Origin: Streptomyces sp. HNM0574
GTDB taxonomy: Bacteria > Actinomycetota > Actinomycetes > Streptomycetales > Streptomycetaceae
Assembly: GCF_012726235.1 (NCBI RefSeq)
Contig: NZ_JAASAH010000014.1
Location: 62,001 to 126,000, forward strand
Length of the DNA: 64,000 bases
Reading direction: 5' to 3'
The notes beneath the pieces were generated by a model, which was not told the origin of the DNA, made no database searches, and worked only from the letters and a program-made list of their open reading frames with translations. Below, piece by piece: positions 49,840-57,604 of this stretch; within the stretch, counting starts at the first letter, position 1, and every line of letters starts with the position of its first letter. The position numbers and the translations under genes were made by a program.

Positions 49840-51522
49840 TCAGGGCAGCATCCAGGCGAGGACGGGCCTCGACTGGAGCAGGACCAGTACGCACAGCACG
49901 GCGAGCATCGCGAGGCTGTAGCCCGCGACGCGGCGCAGCAACAGGCCCTCGGAGCCCGGCTGTCCGACGGCCGTGGCCGCGATCGTCAGGTTCTGCGGGC
50001 TGACGAGCTTGCCGACGACGCCGCCCGAGGTGTTGGCGGCGACGAGCAGCGCGGGGTCGATGCCGGCGGCCTTGCCCGCGGTCTGCTGGAGCGTGGCGAA
50101 CAGCGCGTTGGCGGAGGTGTCGGAGCCGGTGACGGCGGTGCCGAGCCAGCCGAGGGTCGGGGAGAGCAGCGCGAACAGGCCGCCCGTCCCGGCGAGCCAG
50201 ACGCCGATGGCGACGGTCTGCCCGGACTGGTTCATCACGTACCCCAGCGCGAGCACGGTGGCGACGGTCGCGATCGACGTCCGCATTCGCACCACGGTGC
50301 CGGTGAAGGCGCGCAGCGCCGCGCGCGGGCCGAGCGGGAAGCGGCCGGCGTCGGCGGCCCGCGCGTACACGGCCGTCACGAGGAGCCCGGTGACCAGCAG
50401 CAGGGTGCCGGGGTTGCCGAGCACCTCCAGCGTGTAGACGGCGCTGTCCGCCGCCTCGCCGCCGCGCTCCAGCAGGTTGCCGTGCAGCCCGGGCCAGGGG
50501 AGTTCGACGTCGAGGACGCCGAGCGCGCGCGGCACGTCCACCGGGCCCCACTCCAGCTTGGCGAGTCCGAAGACGGCGACGACCAGGACGTAGGGCAGCA
50601 CCGCGAGGGTGACCCGGCGGGGCGTGAGCGGGCCGTCCCCGGCGGCGTCCGGGGTGCGCCGGTCCTCGGGGGTGCGCGGCGTCCAGACGCGGAGGGTGAG
50701 CACGGCGGCGGCGAAGCCGGCCAGCGCGGCGACGACGTCGGTGAGTTCGTACGCGAAGTGGGAGGAGCACCAGTACTGGGCGAGCGCGAAGGCGGCCCCG
50801 GTGACCAGCGCGACGGGCCAGAGCTGGCGCAGCCCGCGCCGCCCGTCGACGATGACGAGCAGCAGCAGCGGCACGAACAGCGCGAGCAGCGGGCTCTGGC
50901 GGCCGATGACGGCGGCGATGTGCTCGGCGGGGATGCCGGTGAGGTTGCCCGCCGTGGTGACGGGGATGGCCATGGCGCCGAAGGCGACGGGCGCGGTGTT
51001 GGCGACGAGGACGGTGACGGCGGCCTTCACCGGGGGCAGCCCGAGCGCCAGCAGCATCGCGGCGGTGATGGCGACGGGGGCGCCGAACCCGGCGAGGGCC
51101 TCCAGGAGCCCGCCGAAGCAGAAGGCGACGAGCATCGCCTGCACCCGCAGGTCACCGCGGCCGACGGCGCCGAAGGCGCGGCGCAGGTCCTCGAACCGGC
51201 CGCTGACGACGCCCAGTTCGTAGAACCAGATCGCGGTGACGACGATCCACATCACCGGGAACAGCCCGAAGACCAGGCCCTGCGAGGCGGAGAGCAGCCC
51301 GAGTCCGACGGGCATGCCGTAGCCGAGGACGGCGACGAGCAGCGCGGCCGCGAGGGCACCGAGGGCGGACTGGAGGGCGCTGCGCCGGGCGGCCGTCAGC
51401 AGCGCGAAGAAGACCGCGAGCGGGACGAGGCCGAGCAGGGCCGTGGCGACGAGGCTGTCGCCGACGGCGCTCACGTCCGGGGTGTAGGCCGCGAGGACGG
51501 CCGGGGGTGCGGTGGCGGCCAC
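49840..51522 (-). CDS. lldP: L-lactate permease (LctP/LldP family)
   Basis: A 560-residue polytopic membrane protein importing lactate (or glycolate) with protons. Characteristic segments are LLEALAGFGAPVAITAAMLLALG (about 138-160), APVAFGAMAIPV (about 177-188) and, near the end, LGWLGTAVTGSDTSANALFATLQ followed by NTSGGVVGKLVSPQN. GTG at 51522 lies 7 nt after GAGGAG. It diverges from lutABC, the enzymes that consume its substrate, over a 317-bp gap with two operator-like sites. Confidence 0.94.
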   Translation of the reverse strand: MAATAPPAVLAAYTPDVSAVGDSLVATALLGLVPLAVFFALLTAARRSALQSALGALAAALLVAVLGYGMPVGLGLLSASQGLVFGLFPVMWIVVTAIWFYELGVVSGRFEDLRRAFGAVGRGDLRVQAMLVAFCFGGLLEALAGFGAPVAITAAMLLALGLPPVKAAVTVLVANTAPVAFGAMAIPVTTAGNLTGIPAEHIAAVIGRQSPLLALFVPLLLLVIVDGRRGLRQLWPVALVTGAAFALAQYWCSSHFAYELTDVVAALAGFAAAVLTLRVWTPRTPEDRRTPDAAGDGPLTPRRVTLAVLPYVLVVAVFGLAKLEWGPVDVPRALGVLDVELPWPGLHGNLLERGGEAADSAVYTLEVLGNPGTLLLVTGLLVTAVYARAADAGRFPLGPRAALRAFTGTVVRMRTSIATVATVLALGYVMNQSGQTVAIGVWLAGTGGLFALLSPTLGWLGTAVTGSDTSANALFATLQQTAGKAAGIDPALLVAANTSGGVVGKLVSPQNLTIAATAVGQPGSEGLLLRRVAGYSLAMLAVLCVLVLLQSRPVLAWMLP

Positions 51523-51649
51523 AGGGGTGCTCCTCGTCGAGTGGCGCGCACGACGGCGCCCCCGGGACTGGACGGCTCCGGGGGTGTCGGCGCGGTGTGG
51601 CGGGCGAACGAGGACTCAGTAGCGCACCGAGCGATGTCGCATGTCAATA

Positions 51650-51660
51650 AGGTCCGACCA
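51650..51660. promoter_or_regulatory. AGGTCCGACCA, putative operator before the lactate permease
   Basis: One mismatch from the palindrome TGGTCnGACCA; 128 bp before the permease start, beside an AT-rich patch (ACTTTTTCA) that may be promoter. Confidence 0.5.
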
Positions 51661-51804
51661 AACTTTTTCACCGGAGACCGGGAGCCACCCTGCCTGCCCC
51701 GGCCTGCCGGGAAGGCGGTGGATCCCTTTGTTCACGGGCTTCTTGGGCTTCCTCGGCGCCCTCGTAACGGGGCACTCGCGTCCGCCGGTCCGGCCCGTGG
51801 CTAG

Positions 51805-51819
51805 TATGGTCGGACCATA
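51805..51819. promoter_or_regulatory. TATGGTCGGACCATA, putative operator before lutA
   Basis: Perfect 15-bp palindrome around a central G. It overlaps a TAGTAT -10-like hexamer (51803-51808) and lies 20 bp before the lutA start, so binding should block transcription. The 51523-51839 divergent gap contains this site, the permease-proximal site and no gene. Confidence 0.7.
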
Positions 51820-51839
51820 AATCGTTCCGGGGAGGTCCC

Positions 51840-52628
51840 ATGCGCATCGGACTCTTCGCCACCTGTCTGGGAGACACGCTGTTCCCGGACGCGGTGCAAT
51901 CCACCGCCGTCCTGCTCACCCGGCTCGGGCACGAGGTCGTGTTCCCGCCGGGCCAGACCTGCTGCGGCCAGATGCACGTCAACACCGGCTACCAGCGCGA
52001 ACCCGTCCCGCTGGTACGCGGCTTCGCCGAGCAGTTCGGCGACCCCTCCCTGGAGGCCGTCGTCATGCCCTCGGGCTCCTGCGCCGGGTCGGTACGCCAC
52101 CAGCACGGGATCGTCGCCGAGCGGTACGGGGACGCGGCGCTGCGCTCCGGCGTGGCCCGGGTGCGGGAGAAGACCTACGAACTGTCCGAGCTGCTCGTCG
52201 ACGTGCTGGGCGTGACGGACGTGGGCGCGTGGTTCCCGCACCGCGTCACCTACCACCCGACGTGCCACTCGCTGCGGATGCTGCGGGTCGGCGAGAAGCC
52301 GCTGCGGCTGCTGCGCGCCGTCGAGGGCATCGACCTGGCCGAGCTGCCGGAGGCCGACTCCTGCTGCGGGTTCGGCGGCACCTTCGCGGTGAAGAACGCC
52401 GCGACGTCCGGCGCGATGCTCCGGGCCAAGCTGCGCCACGTCACCGGCACCGGCGCCGAGGTGTGCACCGCGGGCGACTCCTCGTGCCTGATGCACATCG
52501 GAGGCGGTCTCTCCCGCCTCCGGGCCGGGACGCGCACGCTGCACCTGGCGCAGATCCTCAGCTCCACCCGGCAGTCGCCGCTGACCCTGCCCCGTACGGA
52601 CGAGACGCAGCCGGAGGCCGCCCGATGA
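51840..52628 (+). CDS. lutA: L-lactate utilization protein A, CCG-domain Fe-S oxidoreductase
   Basis: A 262-residue protein with two cysteine-rich CCG domains (PPGQTCCGQMHVNTGY near 37-52 and SCCGFGGTFAVKN near 174-186, each paired with an earlier Cys in ATCLGDT or YHPTCHS). It is a subunit of the LutABC L-lactate dehydrogenase feeding electrons to the respiratory chain. ATG lies 4 nt after GGGGAGG; the stop overlaps lutB (ATGA). Confidence 0.94.
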   Translation: MRIGLFATCLGDTLFPDAVQSTAVLLTRLGHEVVFPPGQTCCGQMHVNTGYQREPVPLVRGFAEQFGDPSLEAVVMPSGSCAGSVRHQHGIVAERYGDAALRSGVARVREKTYELSELLVDVLGVTDVGAWFPHRVTYHPTCHSLRMLRVGEKPLRLLRAVEGIDLAELPEADSCCGFGGTFAVKNAATSGAMLRAKLRHVTGTGAEVCTAGDSSCLMHIGGGLSRLRAGTRTLHLAQILSSTRQSPLTLPRTDETQPEAAR

Positions 52629-54214
52629 ACGCGAACGGCAGCAGCACCTTCCTCGGCATGCCCGCTCCCCCGCCCCGCTCGCCGTACGGCTCGGGGAACC
52701 TGCGCGGCACGGCGGCCTTCCCCGAGGCCGCGAAGGGCGCGATGCGGGACGAGCAGATGCGCCGCAACATCGGCAAGGCCACGCACTCGATCCGGGCCAA
52801 GCGGCTGTCCGTCACCGGGGAGCTGCCCGACTGGGAGGCGCTGCGGGACGCGGGCGCGGCCGTCAAGACCGACACCATGAACCGGCTGCCCGAGCTCCTG
52901 GAGCAGCTGGAGCGCAAGGTCACCGAGGCCGGCGGCACGGTGCACTGGGCCAGGGACGGGGACGAGGCCAACGCGATCGTCACCCGGCTGGTGAAGGAGA
53001 CCGGCAGCGACGAGGCCGTGAAGGTCAAGTCGATGGCGACGCAGGAGACCGGCCTCAACGAGCACCTGGCGGCCGAGGGCGTCACGGCGTACGAGACCGA
53101 CCTCGCCGAGCTGATCGTGCAGCTCGCCGACGACCGGCCCTCGCACATCCTGGTGCCCGCGATCCACCGGAACCGGGACGAGATCCGCGACATCTTCCTC
53201 GACGGCATCCCGGGCGTCGACCCCGGGCTGACCTCCGTGCCCGAGGACCTGGCCGCGGCGGCGCGGGCCTATCTGCGCGAGAAGTTCATGACCACGCGGG
53301 TGGCGGTCTCGGGGGCCAACTTCGGCATCGCCGAGACGGGCACGCTGTCGGTCGTCGAGTCCGAGGGCAACGGGCGGATGTGCCTGACGCTGCCCGAGAC
53401 GCTGATCACCGTGATGGGCATCGAGAAGGTGCTGCCGCGCTACCAGGACCTGGAGGTCTTCCTCCAGCTGCTGCCGCGCTCCTCCACCGGCGAGCGGATG
53501 AACCCGTACACCTCGATGTGGACGGGCGTCACCCCGGGCGACGGGCCGCAGGACTTCCACCTCGTGCTGCTCGACAACGGGCGGACGGCGGCGCTCGCCG
53601 ACCGCGTCGGCCGCGAGGCGCTCAACTGCATCCGCTGCTCGGCCTGTCTGAACGTCTGCCCCGTCTACGAGCAGGCCGGCGGGCACGCCTACGGCTCGAC
53701 CTACCCGGGCCCGATCGGCGCCGTTCTCACCCCGCAGCTGGCCGGGATGCACGCGGCCGAGGACGACCCCAACAGCTCGCTGCCGTACGCCTCCAGCCTG
53801 TGCGGGGCCTGCTTCGACGCCTGCCCCGTGAAGATCGACATCCCCTCGCTGCTCGTCGAACTGCGGCACCAGCACACCGAGTCGGCCGGCCGGAGCGCCG
53901 AGTCGGCGGCGATGAAGGCCGCCGCCGGGGTGATGAAGCGGCCCCGGCTCTACACCGCGGCGCAGAAGGCGGCCGGGCTCGGTCACGTGCTCGGCGGCCG
54001 GGACGGGACCCTGCGGCGGCTGCCGCCCCCGTTCACCGGCTGGAGCGACAGCCGGGACACTCCGGCCCCGCCGCGCCGCTCGTTCCGCTCCTGGCTCGCC
54101 TCCGACGAGGGCGCGGCGACGCTCGCGGCGGCGGCCGAGGAGGGCCGCCGGGCTCGCGCCGGGGAGCCGGGGAACGGTGAAGTGCAGGGCGGCGGAAGGG
54201 AGTCGGAGCAGTGA
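52625..54214 (+). CDS. lutB: L-lactate utilization protein B, LUD domain plus two 4Fe-4S motifs
   Basis: A 529-residue subunit. The LUD domain spans about 90-320 (VKVKSMATQETGLNEHL, SGANFGIAETGTLSVVESEGNGRM). Two ferredoxin-type clusters follow: CIRCSACLNVCPVY near 336 and CGACFDACPVKIDIP near 394. The C-terminal 70 residues are a Pro/Arg-rich extension. Overlaps lutA and lutC by 4 nt at each end, giving a tightly coupled operon. Confidence 0.95.
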   Translation: MNANGSSTFLGMPAPPPRSPYGSGNLRGTAAFPEAAKGAMRDEQMRRNIGKATHSIRAKRLSVTGELPDWEALRDAGAAVKTDTMNRLPELLEQLERKVTEAGGTVHWARDGDEANAIVTRLVKETGSDEAVKVKSMATQETGLNEHLAAEGVTAYETDLAELIVQLADDRPSHILVPAIHRNRDEIRDIFLDGIPGVDPGLTSVPEDLAAAARAYLREKFMTTRVAVSGANFGIAETGTLSVVESEGNGRMCLTLPETLITVMGIEKVLPRYQDLEVFLQLLPRSSTGERMNPYTSMWTGVTPGDGPQDFHLVLLDNGRTAALADRVGREALNCIRCSACLNVCPVYEQAGGHAYGSTYPGPIGAVLTPQLAGMHAAEDDPNSSLPYASSLCGACFDACPVKIDIPSLLVELRHQHTESAGRSAESAAMKAAAGVMKRPRLYTAAQKAAGLGHVLGGRDGTLRRLPPPFTGWSDSRDTPAPPRRSFRSWLASDEGAATLAAAAEEGRRARAGEPGNGEVQGGGRESEQ

Positions 54215-54870
54215 GCGAGGACGTGACGGCACGCGGGACGGTGCTCGGGCGGGTGCGGGACGCGCTCGCGCTGAGCCGCCCTGAGGGCTCCCCTCCCCCG
54301 GACGTCCCCCGCGCCTACCGCACCGGGCGGACGCTGCCCGACGCGGAGCGGCTGGCCCTGTTCACCGACCGGCTGGTCGACTACCGGGCGCGGGTGACCC
54401 CGTGCACGGCGGCCGCCACGGCCGAGGTGCTGACCGGGCTGCTGCGCGGGCACGGGGTGCGGCGGGTCGGCGTCCCGCCGGGGCTGGACGTCTCGTGGCG
54501 GGCCGCGCTGGAGGCGGAGCTGGACGAGGTGCGCGAGGACGGGCCCGCGGCGCCGCCGCCCCAACTGGCCACGCTGGACGCGGTGGTGACGTCCTCGGCG
54601 GTGAGCTGCGCGGAGACCGGCACGGTCTTCCTCGACGGTTCGCCGGACCAGGGCCGCCGCGCCCTGTCCCTCGTCCCGGACCTGCACGTGTGCGTGGTGG
54701 ACCTGTCGAGCGTCGAGGCCGGGGTGCCGGAGGCCGTGGCCCGGCTGGTGCCGGAGCGGCCGACGACGCTGATCAGCGGGCCCTCGGCCACCTCCGACAT
54801 CGAGCTGGAGCGGGTCGAGGGCGTGCACGGGCCGCGCACCCTGGAGGTCGTGATCCGTACGGACGCCTGA
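54211..54870 (+). CDS. lutC: L-lactate utilization protein C, LUD domain
   Basis: A 219-residue LUD-domain subunit without iron-sulfur motifs. SSAVSCAETGTVFLDG and TTLISGPSATSDIELERVEGVHGP near the C-terminus are typical. GTG overlaps the lutB stop (GTGA). Last gene of the operon, followed by a hairpin. Confidence 0.93.
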   Translation: MSEDVTARGTVLGRVRDALALSRPEGSPPPDVPRAYRTGRTLPDAERLALFTDRLVDYRARVTPCTAAATAEVLTGLLRGHGVRRVGVPPGLDVSWRAALEAELDEVREDGPAAPPPQLATLDAVVTSSAVSCAETGTVFLDGSPDQGRRALSLVPDLHVCVVDLSSVEAGVPEAVARLVPERPTTLISGPSATSDIELERVEGVHGPRTLEVVIRTDA

Positions 54871-54893
54871 GCCGGCGCCGTGCAAACGGCGGA

Positions 54894-54925
54894 CGCCGGG
54901 CGGGAGTTGAGGAACCCGCCCGGCG
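54894..54925. terminator. hairpin between lutC and mscR
   Basis: Perfect 11-bp arms (CGCCGGGCGGG at 54894-54904; complement 54915-54925) and 10-nt loop; serves both convergent genes. Confidence 0.75.
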
Positions 54926-54937
54926 CCCCCACCGGGC

Positions 54938-56023
54938 TCAGAGGACCACGACGGAGCGGAGGACCTCGCCGCGGCGCATCCGCGCGAACGCCTCCTCGAC
55001 GTCGTCCAGGCCGATCTTCTCCGTCACGAAGCCCTTGAGGTCGAGCTTTCCGCTGAGGTGCAGGTCGATCAGGATCGGGAAGTCCCGGCTGGGCAGCGCG
55101 TCCCCGTACCAGGAGGACTTGAGGGAGCCGCCGCGGCCGAAGAGGTCGATCAGCGGCAGCTCGACCTTCTGCTCCGGGTCCGGCACCCCGACCTGGACCA
55201 GGGTGCCCGCGAGATCGCGCATGTAGAAGCCCTGCCGGTAGGTCTCCGGGCGGCCGACGGCCTCGACGACGACGTCCGCGCCGTTGCCCCCGGTGAGCTG
55301 CCGTACGGCCTCGACGGGGTCGGTGTGGCGGGAGTTGACGACGTGGGTGGCGCCGAAGCGGAGGGCGCCGTCGAGCTTCCGCTCGTCGATGTCGACGGCG
55401 ATGACGCGGCGCGCGCCGGCCAACGAGGCGCCCGCGACGGCCGCGTTGCCGACCCCGCCGCAGCCGATCACCGCGACGGTGTCGCCGCTGGTGACGCCGC
55501 CGGTGTTGACCGAGGCGCCGTAACCGGCCATCACCCCGCAGCCGATGAGGCCCGCCACCTCGGGCCGGGCCGCCGGGTCGACGCGTACCGCCTGGCCCGC
55601 GGCGACCAGGGTCTTCTCGGCGAAGGCCCCGATGCCCAGCGCGGGCGTGAGCGGGGTGCCGTCGAGCAGCGTCATGGGCTGGGCGGCGTTGCCGGAGTCG
55701 AAGCAGTACCAGGGCCGGCCGCGGCGGCAGGACCGGCAGCTGCCGCAGGGCGCGCGCCAGGCGAGGACGACGTAGTCGCCGGGCCGCAGATCGGTGACGC
55801 CCTCGCCGACCTCCTCCACGACGCCCGCCGCCTCGTGGCCGAGCAGGAAGGGGAATTCGTCGTTGACGGCGCCGTCCCGGTAGTGCAGATCGGTGTGGCA
55901 GACACCGCACGCCTGGACGGAGACCAGGGCCTCACCAGGGCCGGGGTCCGGCACCGAAATCGTCTGCACCTCGACCGGAGCGCCTTGCTTGCCCGCAATC
56001 ACAGCAGGGACTTCGTGCGGCAT
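54938..56023 (-). CDS. mscR: S-(hydroxymethyl)mycothiol dehydrogenase
   Basis: NAD-dependent formaldehyde detoxification: oxidises the adduct of formaldehyde and mycothiol. The 361-residue zinc alcohol dehydrogenase has the catalytic-zinc pattern CGVCHTDLHYRDG and GHEAAGVVEEVGEGV, structural-zinc cysteines in APCGSCRSCRRGRPWYC, and the Rossmann loop VIGCGGVGNAAVAGA. The FDSGNAAQ and ALGIGAFAEKTLV segments fit the mycothiol-specific group rather than general ADHs. ATG at 56023 is chosen; an ATG 54 nt upstream lies inside the GTTGCG repeat region. The hydrolase partner often found beside mscR is absent here. Confidence 0.88.
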   Translation of the reverse strand: MPHEVPAVIAGKQGAPVEVQTISVPDPGPGEALVSVQACGVCHTDLHYRDGAVNDEFPFLLGHEAAGVVEEVGEGVTDLRPGDYVVLAWRAPCGSCRSCRRGRPWYCFDSGNAAQPMTLLDGTPLTPALGIGAFAEKTLVAAGQAVRVDPAARPEVAGLIGCGVMAGYGASVNTGGVTSGDTVAVIGCGGVGNAAVAGASLAGARRVIAVDIDERKLDGALRFGATHVVNSRHTDPVEAVRQLTGGNGADVVVEAVGRPETYRQGFYMRDLAGTLVQVGVPDPEQKVELPLIDLFGRGGSLKSSWYGDALPSRDFPILIDLHLSGKLDLKGFVTEKIGLDDVEEAFARMRRGEVLRSVVVL

Positions 56024-56039
56024 GATCGCTCCCTCAACT

Positions 56040-56064
56040 GTTGCGTACTGCACGACCAGTTGCG
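56040..56064. promoter_or_regulatory. two GTTGCG direct repeats before mscR
   Basis: GTTGCGTA at 56040 and GTTGCGTT at 56059 (19-nt period), within 45 bp of the mscR start. The same hexamer begins the palindrome before the Rieske ferredoxin gene, suggesting the same IclR regulator. Confidence 0.45.
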
Positions 56065-56262
56065 TTATGAGAGACATACTGGGAACGACCGCGGGCCACC
56101 GTCAACCCCCGCGCGTCACGACTTGGTCACCCCGGGCGACGAGCCGCGGGCGGGGCCGGAACACCGGCCCCGCCCTGCGGGTTCGTCAACTCCGGCGCGC
56201 GAGTGGGAGGTTCGCCGCGCGGCACGCCGGGCGCACGGGAGGCGCGGCCCGGCGCACGGGTG

Positions 56263-57081
56263 TCAGTAGCGGTATCCCATCCGCCGTGAGAGCTCCGCGG
56301 CCGCCGCCATCGTGCATTTGATCAGCTCCTCGAAGGTCTCTCCCTCGAGCCGGTACGCGGGACCCGAGACGCTGATCGCGCCGATCACGTCGCCGTCGTG
56401 CGCGTGCACCGGTGCGGCCACCGCGTGCAGTCCGACCTCCAGTTCGTCCATCGCGACGGCGAAGCCGTTGGCGCGCACCGCGTCCAGCTGCGCCCGCAGT
56501 TCGCCCGCGACGGTCACCGTGCGTTCGGTGATCCGTGCCGATTTGCGGGCGAGGATGCTCTCCCGGACCGACTTGGGCTCGTGCGCGAGCAGCACCTTGC
56601 CGCTGGAGGTCGCGTGCAGCGGGGTCCGGCGGCCGAGCCAGTTCTGCGCCGTGACGGACGAAGTGCCGCGCGCCTGCATGATGTTGACCGCGGCGTCGTC
56701 GTCCAGCACCGCGATGTTCGCCGTCTCCCCCACCTCGGCCGCCAGGTCGCGGCAGACGGGGGCTCCCTCCTGGGAGATGTCCAGCCGGGCCGCGGCCGAT
56801 CCGGCGAGGCGCAGCACTCCGGCGCCCAGGTAGTACTTGCCGCGGTCCTGCTCCTGAGCGACGAGTCCGCGGTTCTCCAGAACGCCGAGCAGCCGGAAGG
56901 CGGTCGACTTGTGGACGTTCAACTCGTCCGCGATCTCGGTCACTCCGGCCTCGCCGTGCTGGGCGAGGATCTCCATCACGCTGACCGCGCGGTCGACGGA
57001 CTGCACGCCGCCCGCGGTCCCCTTCGTGGCCCTCTCTTCCGCCTTGTCCTCGGCCTTCTTGTCCTCCGTCTTGTCGGTCAT
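56263..57081 (-). CDS. IclR family transcriptional regulator
   Basis: A 272-residue regulator: a Lys/Glu-rich N-terminal extension (about 25 residues), winged helix (about 28-90, VMEILAQHGEAGVTEIADELNVHKSTAFRLLGVLENRGLV) and an IclR effector domain (about 100-265, PLHATSSGKVLLA, DELEVGLHAVAAPVH, GAISVSGPAYRL). ATG at 57081 lies 8 nt after GGTGGAG; earlier in-frame starts exist at 57102 and 57117 without better signals. It sits between mscR and the divergent ferredoxin/reductase pair and probably controls both. Confidence 0.9.
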   Translation of the reverse strand: MTDKTEDKKAEDKAEERATKGTAGGVQSVDRAVSVMEILAQHGEAGVTEIADELNVHKSTAFRLLGVLENRGLVAQEQDRGKYYLGAGVLRLAGSAAARLDISQEGAPVCRDLAAEVGETANIAVLDDDAAVNIMQARGTSSVTAQNWLGRRTPLHATSSGKVLLAHEPKSVRESILARKSARITERTVTVAGELRAQLDAVRANGFAVAMDELEVGLHAVAAPVHAHDGDVIGAISVSGPAYRLEGETFEELIKCTMAAAAELSRRMGYRY

Positions 57082-57137
57082 GTGTTCAACTCCACCGTCC
57101 ATGTGGCTGGTTGGCACGCCCGTTTGCCAGGAATCCC

Positions 57138-57166
57138 TTGACGCGCGCCCCTGCTGTCTGGATTCT
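57138..57166 (+). promoter_or_regulatory. promoter TTGACG-N17-GATTCT for ferredoxin/reductase
   Basis: TTGACG at 57138-57143, 17-nt spacer, GATTCT at 57161-57166. It abuts the 14+14 bp palindrome, which therefore covers the expected start of transcription. Confidence 0.7.
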
Positions 57167-57202
57167 GTTGCGCATCACGCTATGTCGTGCGTGATGCGCA
57201 AC
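57167..57202. promoter_or_regulatory. 14+14 bp palindromic operator, likely IclR site
   Basis: GTTGCGCATCACGC (57167-57180) and its exact complement (57189-57202) around an 8-bp centre, 33 bp before the ferredoxin GTG. Its place right after the -10 hexamer suggests repression; as a transcript it could also form a hairpin. Confidence 0.7.
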
Positions 57203-57235
57203 GAGCATGGTACCGAAGAGTACGAGGGGGACCCA

Positions 57236-57604
57236 GTGATTCCCGTCTGCCGTCTGGAGGACCTGCCCGAGGGCGAGTCCGTCCGCATTGCCACGCAGCC
57301 TCCGATCGCCGTCTTCCACGCCGACGGCGAGGTGTACGCCATCGATGACACCTGCACCCACCAGGACGCGTCCCTGTCCGAGGGCTTCCTGGAGGGCTGC
57401 TTCATCGAATGCCCGCTCCACGAGGCTTCATTCGACCTCCGTACGGGGGCGCCGACCTGCCTCCCCGCTCGTCGCCCCGTCCGCACCCACCGCGTGACCG
57501 TCGAGGACGGCACGGTGTACGTCCACGCGGCAGCCGATGCCGTGACCGCAGATGCCGGGACCGCGCACTCCGCCGCGATCCCCCGTGAAGGGAGTGCCGC
57601 ATGA
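57236..57604 (+). CDS. Rieske-type [2Fe-2S] ferredoxin
   Basis: A 122-residue non-haem-dioxygenase-type Rieske ferredoxin carrying electrons from a reductase to an oxygenase. The cluster ligands are CTH (about 39-41) and CPLH (about 59-62), in DDTCTHQDASL and ECPLHEASFDLRTG. GTG follows AGGGGGA. The last 20 residues are an Ala-rich tail. The stop overlaps the reductase start (ATGA). No oxygenase gene is in the window. Confidence 0.9.
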   Translation: MIPVCRLEDLPEGESVRIATQPPIAVFHADGEVYAIDDTCTHQDASLSEGFLEGCFIECPLHEASFDLRTGAPTCLPARRPVRTHRVTVEDGTVYVHAAADAVTADAGTAHSAAIPREGSAA

